A DNA stretch of 64,000 nt, taken from NCBI GenBank assembly GCA_015999765.1, contig JAECQR010000001.1, forward strand, positions 558,001 through 622,000, read 5' to 3'. Numbering within the stretch: the stretch's first letter is position 1; each line of letters starts with the position of its first letter. The notes below the pieces were generated by a model. That model saw only the letters and a program-made list of their open reading frames with translations, made no database searches and was not told the origin of the DNA. A program made the position numbers and the translations under genes. Origin of the DNA: Flavobacteriia bacterium. GTDB lineage: Bacteria; Bacteroidota; Bacteroidia; Flavobacteriales; Weeksellaceae. Below are positions 58,249 through 64,000 of the stretch, one piece after another.

Positions 58249-61200
58249 ATGAATGTAAAGTTTAAAGTGCTAGGAGCAGGAGTCCTTTTCTTTTTAGGAG
58301 GAGGTATTGCATTAGCCCAAACTGATTCAACAAGGGTAGCTGAAGTTGATGAAGTAGTAATCGTTGGATATACTGCTGTAAAGAAAGAAGATTACACAGG
58401 ATCCGTTTCTAAAGTAGGTAGCGAAAACATTTCTAAGAAAAATGTATCCAATGTCGCGCAAGCCTTAACGGGTGAAGCCGCTGGTGTTAGAGTAATTACA
58501 ACATCAGGTCAGCCAGGGTCAGAGCCTTCTATCAGAATTAGAGGTTTTGGTTCAGTTAGTGGTAACAGAGAGCCATTATACGTGTTAGATGGCATTCCTT
58601 TTAATGGAAACGTTTCGGCAATCAACCCAGATGACATCGAAAACATGACTGTACTGAAGGACGCAACTGCAACTGCTATTTACGGTTCCAGAGGTGCGAA
58701 TGGTGTAGTATTGATTCAGACCAAAAAAGGTAAATCTGGAAGAGATGTGGTAACTATTGATACCAGAATTGGTTTCAATGCACCGCTTATTCCTCGATAT
58801 GACGTAATCCGTAGTCCTGAGCAATATATCGGTCTTTCCTGGGAAGCCCTTTACAACCAAGGGAAACTCAGCGGAAGTGCAGATCCAATTGCGTATGCAA
58901 ACGCACGTTTGTTCTCTACCGCAGGTATCAGAACACAGTACAATATGTGGAATGCCAATGCAGCACAACTTATCGACCCAAATACACGTACAGTAAGAGA
59001 TGGTGTTTCCAGAAAATACAGTCCGGAAGACTGGAGAGATTACGGTTTCCAAACATCAATGAGATCCGAAACCAACTTCAGCATCAGCGGTGGTGAGGGT
59101 AAAACTACTTACTATACAGGTATCGGTTATTTGAAGGATGAAGGTTATACCATCAACTCTAAGTATGAGCGTTACAGTGGTAGATTAAACCTTACTCACC
59201 AGGCAAAATCCTGGTTGAAAGGTGAATTCAACATGGGTTATGCTTATTCTGATACCGACAGAAACGGACAGACAGAAGACAGTGGAAGTATTTTCTGGTT
59301 CGTAGATAACATCCCATCAATCTATCCTTTATTCTTAAGAAATGCACAGGGAGGATTTGTTGCAGATCAATATTATGGCGGTAACCAGTTCGATTACGGT
59401 AATGGTAGAGGTTTCGGAGCTTTAACCAACTCTATTGCTGATGCGACGTACAATCTGGATAACAGAAAAAAACACGAAATCAACGCCAACTTTTTCTTGA
59501 AAGCTGATATTACCAAACAATTGAGTTTCGAAACAAGACTTGGTGGTCAGTATTATAATAACTCCAGAAACGATTATAGTAACCCATATTACGGAAGTTC
59601 CGCTTCGCAGTTTGGCTCATTGTATAAAGTTCGTACAGAGTTATTCTCTCATAACTTCTTGCAATTGTTGCGTTATATGAACCGTTTCGGAAACCATGGT
59701 GTTCAGGCATTTGTGGCACACGAAAGTACAGACTGGAAGTACAACTACCTTTCTGCATCTAAATACGGTCTTGTAATTCCGGATGGTGGCGAATTCAACA
59801 ACGCTATTAACCAGAACCCGGCTTATTCTTACATGTATAACTATGCACTCGAAAGTTATTTTGGCCAGGCTATGTATGATTACGCAGGAAAATATTTACT
59901 TTCTGCAAGTGTTAGAAGAGACGGTACTTCCAGATTCTTAAATGACAAATGGGATACGTTCTACTCCGTAGGCGCAGGTTGGGTTGTAAACAAAGAGAAC
60001 TTTATGCAGGATAACAGCGTTTTCGATAAGCTTAAATTCAAAGCAAGCTACGGAACTGTCGGTGATCAGGCTGGTGTAGGTTATTACCCGGGATACAATG
60101 TATATAATCCTGGTAACTTTATGGGTATTCCAGGCGGTGCATTTGATAGAATTGGATATCCTGATTTGACTTGGGAAAAATCCAAAACTTTTGATGCCGG
60201 TATGGAATTCACCTTATTCAAAAGCAGAATCATTGAAGGTGCTGTAGATTATTATCACAAAACTACCGATAATTTGATTTTTGATAACAGACTTGCTCCT
60301 TCTACGGGTAATGCTATTATGAAAGTAAACGATGGTCTTTTGGTTAACCAGGGTATTGAATTTACTTTAACCGGTCACGTAGTTAATAAAGAAGATTTCT
60401 ACGTAGATCTTTCACTAAACGGTGAGTGGTTAAACAATAAATTAACCAGAATGCCAATTGATGCCACTACAGGTCTTCCAAAAATTATTGATCTTGCAGA
60501 ATCAGGATTCGGTAGATCAGAAGGACACTCGCTTTATGATTTCTATATGAGAGAATGGGCAGGAGTAAATCCACTAACCGGTGCTGCAATGTGGAACGTG
60601 AGTTATACCGATAACAACGGTAACGGTAAATTTGATGGTGGTGAACAAATTGGATCTTTGACAGAATTTTTGGCACAGAACCCGGGAGCTACTGTTCTAG
60701 AAGCAACTACCGAAGTTTATACGCAGGCAACTCAAAAATATGTAGGTAAATCTGCAATCCCAGATCTTAGAGGTGCTTTTTCATTGAATGCTGGCTATAA
60801 AGCAATATCTTTATCTGCACAGTTCCTTTACGGAATCGGCGGTTATGCTTACGACGGAGCTTATGGCGCATTGATGCATAACAGTGTAATTGGTAATAAT
60901 AACTGGCATACAGATATTATGGACAGATGGCAGAATCCTGGTGATATAACTGATGTTCCTAGATTAACAAGTAACAGAACAGGTGATACCAACTATAACA
61001 GCATGTCAACCAGATTCTTAACAAAATCTGATTATCTTGTCCTTAACAACGTGAGGTTAGCGTATAATTTGCCAAACAAATATTTTACAGGACTAGGATT
61101 AAACGGACTTACTATTTCATTAACAGGTGATAACTTATGGATCCAAACGAAGAGAAAAGGATTCAACCCTACCACTTCTGAAACAGGAAACAGTAATACT

Positions 61201-61254
61201 TACAGATATTCACCACTTTCCACCATCACGTTTGGTGTAAAAACAAACTTCTAA
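58249..61254 (+). CDS. SusC/RagA family TonB-linked outer-membrane protein
   Basis: The 1001-aa protein has a signal peptide ending at ALAQ and then enters the plug directly (VDEVVIVGYTAVKKEDYTGSV). It continues with the RagA features IRGFGSVSGNREPLYVLDGIPFNG and DATATAIYGSRGANGVVLI, and a barrel ending ITFGVKTNF. The usual SusC N-terminal carboxypeptidase-like domain is missing between the signal and plug. Such proteins import glycan, peptide or other ligands with a SusD partner, encoded 13 nt downstream. The ligand is not known. Confidence 0.93.
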   Translation: MNVKFKVLGAGVLFFLGGGIALAQTDSTRVAEVDEVVIVGYTAVKKEDYTGSVSKVGSENISKKNVSNVAQALTGEAAGVRVITTSGQPGSEPSIRIRGFGSVSGNREPLYVLDGIPFNGNVSAINPDDIENMTVLKDATATAIYGSRGANGVVLIQTKKGKSGRDVVTIDTRIGFNAPLIPRYDVIRSPEQYIGLSWEALYNQGKLSGSADPIAYANARLFSTAGIRTQYNMWNANAAQLIDPNTRTVRDGVSRKYSPEDWRDYGFQTSMRSETNFSISGGEGKTTYYTGIGYLKDEGYTINSKYERYSGRLNLTHQAKSWLKGEFNMGYAYSDTDRNGQTEDSGSIFWFVDNIPSIYPLFLRNAQGGFVADQYYGGNQFDYGNGRGFGALTNSIADATYNLDNRKKHEINANFFLKADITKQLSFETRLGGQYYNNSRNDYSNPYYGSSASQFGSLYKVRTELFSHNFLQLLRYMNRFGNHGVQAFVAHESTDWKYNYLSASKYGLVIPDGGEFNNAINQNPAYSYMYNYALESYFGQAMYDYAGKYLLSASVRRDGTSRFLNDKWDTFYSVGAGWVVNKENFMQDNSVFDKLKFKASYGTVGDQAGVGYYPGYNVYNPGNFMGIPGGAFDRIGYPDLTWEKSKTFDAGMEFTLFKSRIIEGAVDYYHKTTDNLIFDNRLAPSTGNAIMKVNDGLLVNQGIEFTLTGHVVNKEDFYVDLSLNGEWLNNKLTRMPIDATTGLPKIIDLAESGFGRSEGHSLYDFYMREWAGVNPLTGAAMWNVSYTDNNGNGKFDGGEQIGSLTEFLAQNPGATVLEATTEVYTQATQKYVGKSAIPDLRGAFSLNAGYKAISLSAQFLYGIGGYAYDGAYGALMHNSVIGNNNWHTDIMDRWQNPGDITDVPRLTSNRTGDTNYNSMSTRFLTKSDYLVLNNVRLAYNLPNKYFTGLGLNGLTISLTGDNLWIQTKRKGFNPTTSETGNSNTYRYSPLSTITFGVKTNF

Positions 61255-61267
61255 ATTTTACTCGAAA

Positions 61268-62764
61268 ATGAAAAAAATACTTGTATTAAGTTCCCTAATG
61301 GGACTGCTTTTAACTACAACTTCTTGTAGAGAAGAGTTTTTGCAAAGCGAGCCAACGGAGACATTGGCAAATCCACCAGCTCAGGCTAAACTGAACGGAC
61401 TTTACCTGATGATGGTAAATACCGGTACAGGGGGTACTACAGGTCACGATGATTACGGACAAAAAGGTTACGACCTTGTATCTGATATGTTGTCAGCAGA
61501 TATGGTACTTAGCGGTGTAACTTATGGTTGGTACAGAAATATCGCTAACCTTACAGCGACTACCGATTTTACAAATAACTCAAACTATATGCCCTGGAGA
61601 TATTACTACAGGATTGCATACGCTGCCAATGATGTTATTGCAGGTTTAGGAGGAAACGATGCTGTTCCCGCTACTGCTGCAGATAAATCTGCAATGGGTC
61701 AGGCGAAAGCAATGCGTGCCTATGCGTACTTTTACCTTACCCAGTATTTCACTCCAAAATATGATCCGGCGGCTCCGGCAATTCCTTTGTATATCGATGC
61801 AGGAGTACAGGCTCTGCCAAAAGCAAAACAGTCTGAAATCTATGCTCAGATTGTAAAAGATCTTACCGAAGCGGTTACATTGTTAAATGGTTTTGGCCGT
61901 GCGAACAAGGGGATGATTAACCAGGATGTAGCGAAAGGACTATTGGCGTACACGTATGCAGCAATGGGCGAAAATGCAAAAGCAGCTACTTTGTCTCAGG
62001 AGATTATGGCGAAGTTCCCTAAAACTACAAAAGAAGAAACTGTATTTGATGAAACTTCAGGCTCTGGAGGTGGATTCAATGATCTTAAGACCAACAGCTG
62101 GATGTGGGGCTTTGACCTTACAGAAGCTAACGATTTGGACTTAATCAGCTGGTGGGGTCAGGCAGATATCTTCAGCTATTCTTACTCATGGGTAGGAGAT
62201 GCGAAGTCTATCGATCTTGATTTGTACAACGCTATCAGAACTGATGATATCAGAAAGAATCAGTTCGTATCTGTGAACGAGACTGCCTCAGGATTTACTA
62301 CTGCTCCTGCAGATGCGCCGGGAACTTTTGATTATCCAGCAGTTCCTGCAAATAAGTTCTATGCACCAGGAAGAGCTATTGGAGGGCAGAGGATAATTAC
62401 GACCGATTATTTATTTATGCGTGCGGATGAATTCCATTTGTTAGCAGCAGAAACATTGGCTAAATCCGGAAACGAAGGTCAGGCAAAAACCATCCTGAAA
62501 AGCTTCCTTACCCAGAGGATTACTGATGTAAGCTATATCGACGGTTTATCCGGTACTGCATTACTGAACGAAATTTACCTGCAGACCAAGATTGAACTTT
62601 GGGGTGAAGGTAAAAGTTACTTAGCAATGAAGAGAAATAAGGCAACGATCAAGAGAGGGCCTAACCACCTGTTCTTCGCTGGCCAGACTTTTAATTATGA
62701 TGATGACAGGCTGTCGTATGATATTCCACAAGCGGAAATCAACAACAATCCTAAACTTAAATAG
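61268..62764 (+). CDS. RagB/SusD family surface lipoprotein
   Basis: The 498-aa lipoprotein has a lipobox TTTSC at Cys20, followed by REEFLQSEPTETLANP. It shows the SusD-type helical (TPR-like) fold features KAMRAYAYFYLTQYF and EFHLLAAETLAKSGNEGQAK, and the C-terminal LYDDDRLSYDIPQAEINNNP-like end shared by RagB proteins. It should form the lid of the SusC partner on the cell surface. No glycan-active enzyme follows in this window, so the ligand may be something other than a polysaccharide. A terminator follows. Confidence 0.93.
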   Translation: MKKILVLSSLMGLLLTTTSCREEFLQSEPTETLANPPAQAKLNGLYLMMVNTGTGGTTGHDDYGQKGYDLVSDMLSADMVLSGVTYGWYRNIANLTATTDFTNNSNYMPWRYYYRIAYAANDVIAGLGGNDAVPATAADKSAMGQAKAMRAYAYFYLTQYFTPKYDPAAPAIPLYIDAGVQALPKAKQSEIYAQIVKDLTEAVTLLNGFGRANKGMINQDVAKGLLAYTYAAMGENAKAATLSQEIMAKFPKTTKEETVFDETSGSGGGFNDLKTNSWMWGFDLTEANDLDLISWWGQADIFSYSYSWVGDAKSIDLDLYNAIRTDDIRKNQFVSVNETASGFTTAPADAPGTFDYPAVPANKFYAPGRAIGGQRIITTDYLFMRADEFHLLAAETLAKSGNEGQAKTILKSFLTQRITDVSYIDGLSGTALLNEIYLQTKIELWGEGKSYLAMKRNKATIKRGPNHLFFAGQTFNYDDDRLSYDIPQAEINNNPKLK

Positions 62765-62790
62765 TCAACCTATTTGGTTAAATTTTTTCA

Positions 62791-62818
62791 AAGGAGCAGA
62801 TTTATCTGCTCCTTTTTT
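62791..62818 (+). terminator. Terminator after the susD gene
   Basis: The stem AAGGAGCAGA/TCTGCTCCTT closes a TTTA loop and runs into TTTTTT. The following 200 bp up to the next promoter are AT-rich with no gene or other element that I can see. Confidence 0.9.
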
Positions 62819-63032
62819 GTTTGAAATAATCTCAATTTAATTAATGAGCTGCTGTATTTATAATAGTTCTAAATTGCTATAAATCGAATAAAATTTTCTC
62901 AACAAAACCTAAGGGTGAGCTCTGTGATTTATCAATAACACAAAAATATTGTTATATAAATGGTTTTTGGGTTTTTTGATTGTTATAATCCCATATTTTA
63001 ACCGATATTATTATCAATATTAATTTAAACAG

Positions 63033-63063
63033 TTTGTAGTGTTAAAAAAAATTAACATATTTG
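63033..63063 (+). promoter_or_regulatory. Promoter of the second susC, near-copy of the first
   Basis: TTTG at 63033-63036 and CATATTTG at 63056-63063 are 19 nt apart. GTGTTAA and TTAACAT lie between them with a 6-nt spacer, as in the first promoter. The distance from the -7 box to ATG is 27 nt in both genes, and the 27-nt leader is nearly identical. Confidence 0.62.
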
Positions 63064-63090
63064 CCGCTATAATATTAAAAAAGTGTTAAT

Positions 63091-64000
63091 ATGAATGTGA
63101 AGTTAAGAGTATTAAGTATTGGGGCAATCTTTTTTGCCGCCCAGCACTTGTCGGCCCAGAGCGACACTGCCAAAGTTCAGAATATTGATGAAGTAGTGGT
63201 AGTCGCTTATGGAACGCAAAAAAAATCAACATTAACAGGTTCTAACCTTCAAGTAGGTGCGAAAGAAATTGAAAACAGGCCAGTCTCTAATGTCCTTCAG
63301 GCTCTGGACGGAGCCGGAGCAGGTATTCAGGTTGCTGCATCTTCCGGTCAGCCAGGTGATGGCCCTGCAATTAGAATCCGTGGCGCAGGTTCATTCCTGG
63401 CGAGCAACTCACCTTTGATTGTAGTAGATGGTGTACCGTTTTCAGGAAACTTAAATTCGATTAATCCAAATGATATTGAAAGTCTAAACGTTCTAAAAGA
63501 CGCTGCTTCCACTTCATTATATGGCTCTTCGGCAGCTAACGGGGTAATCCTGGTAACTACTAAAAGAGGGAAGAAGAATTCCTCGCGGGTAACTCTTAAT
63601 TCAAGTACAGGTATCATTGGTAGATTTGTACAGGAATATGACCGTGTTGGCCCTAAAGATTACTATGCGCTGACATGGGAAGCAATGAGAAATGGAAGAT
63701 TGCTCACTTCAGGCCAGACTTTGGCTACTGCTAATGCTTATGCTACTGCGAATCTAATCTCAGGTAACCTCAAAACGAACGTATTCAATGTTCCGGATAA
63801 CCAATTGATAGTGGATGGTGTTTTTAATCCAAATGCGCAATTGAAGTATAACGATTTCGATTGGGCAGATGCAATCATGGGAACAGGTTTGCGTAACGAA
63901 CACAGCATCTCATACTCTGGAGGTAATGATAAAAGTACTTTTTACTCATCTCTAAATTACATGAAGGAAGAAGGTTATGTAATAAAATCCGACTTCGAGA
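63091..64000 (+). CDS. SusC/RagA family outer-membrane protein, N-terminal part (runs off window)
   Basis: The frame opens with ATG and stays open for 303 codons to the window end; it is missing from the ORF track because no stop is reached. It has a signal peptide ending LSAQ, then VDEVVVVAYGTQKKSTLTGS-type plug entry, IRIRGAGSFLASNSPLIVVDG and DAASTSLYGSSAANGVILVTTKRGK. As in the first susC, the N-terminal carboxypeptidase-like domain is missing. A susD partner would be expected past the window end. Confidence 0.9.
   Translation, partial: MNVKLRVLSIGAIFFAAQHLSAQSDTAKVQNIDEVVVVAYGTQKKSTLTGSNLQVGAKEIENRPVSNVLQALDGAGAGIQVAASSGQPGDGPAIRIRGAGSFLASNSPLIVVDGVPFSGNLNSINPNDIESLNVLKDAASTSLYGSSAANGVILVTTKRGKKNSSRVTLNSSTGIIGRFVQEYDRVGPKDYYALTWEAMRNGRLLTSGQTLATANAYATANLISGNLKTNVFNVPDNQLIVDGVFNPNAQLKYNDFDWADAIMGTGLRNEHSISYSGGNDKSTFYSSLNYMKEEGYVIKSDFE

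Noticed and set aside
1-64000. CRISPR arrays, rRNA, tRNA, IS elements, prophage genes
   Set aside because: No regularly spaced repeats, transposase, integrase or phage proteins and no tRNA-like cloverleaf were seen on reading both strands, though weak tRNA genes could be missed without a search tool.

Overview
The window looks like chromosomal DNA of a Bacteroidota bacterium of class Flavobacteriia, most likely the Chryseobacterium/Kaistella group (Weeksellaceae). The DNA is AT-rich and promoters fit the TTTG/TAnnTTTG type. Shine-Dalgarno sites are scarce, and there are SusC/SusD and other TonB-dependent outer-membrane proteins, a T9SS-sorted protein, exosortase F and DUF6702. No rRNA, tRNA, phage, IS or CRISPR array was seen.

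Layout. 1-4 kb: end of a secreted protein, then a minus-strand set (sugar kinase-like phosphotransferase, stand-alone RapZ C-terminal domain, MurU-like nucleotidyltransferase, LOG protein) suggesting amino-sugar or cell-wall recycling. 4-11 kb: exosortase F pair, a CDF metal exporter with a cysteine-rich tail, asd, a small membrane protein and a large Oar-like TonB receptor. 11-18 kb: nitroreductase-nadB-nadC, dnaB-rnhA, and divergent MFS and SMR efflux genes. 18-23.4 kb: T9SS cargo, a GH3-like protein, a duplicated lipoprotein/beta-barrel pair and a lipoprotein. 23.6-28.5 kb: mfd, lipoprotein, pth. 28.5-32 kb: two beta-carbonic anhydrases and a SulP transporter (bicarbonate handling). 32-53 kb: a large surface-polysaccharide locus with an ABC exporter (Wzm/Wzt), ugd, asnB, about ten glycosyltransferases, three acyltransferases and three methyltransferases, nearly all on the minus strand. 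53-58 kb: rimP-nusA-infB. 58-64 kb: a susC/susD pair and the start of a second susC.

The most notable signals are these. (1) A 523-bp cassette between wzm and wzt holds a four-helix-bundle (23S rRNA intervening-sequence type) gene, flanked by inverted arrays of degenerate 9-bp units. (2) Seven genes have a TAnnTTTG box exactly 4 nt before the start codon, which predicts leaderless mRNAs. (3) The two susC genes share a nearly identical promoter/leader, with an inverted repeat between the promoter boxes. (4) The rimP operon has a terminator-like hairpin and an 11-codon upstream ORF in its leader. (5) The lipoprotein/beta-barrel module is tandemly duplicated. Family names come from reading motifs in the given translations; no database search was run.
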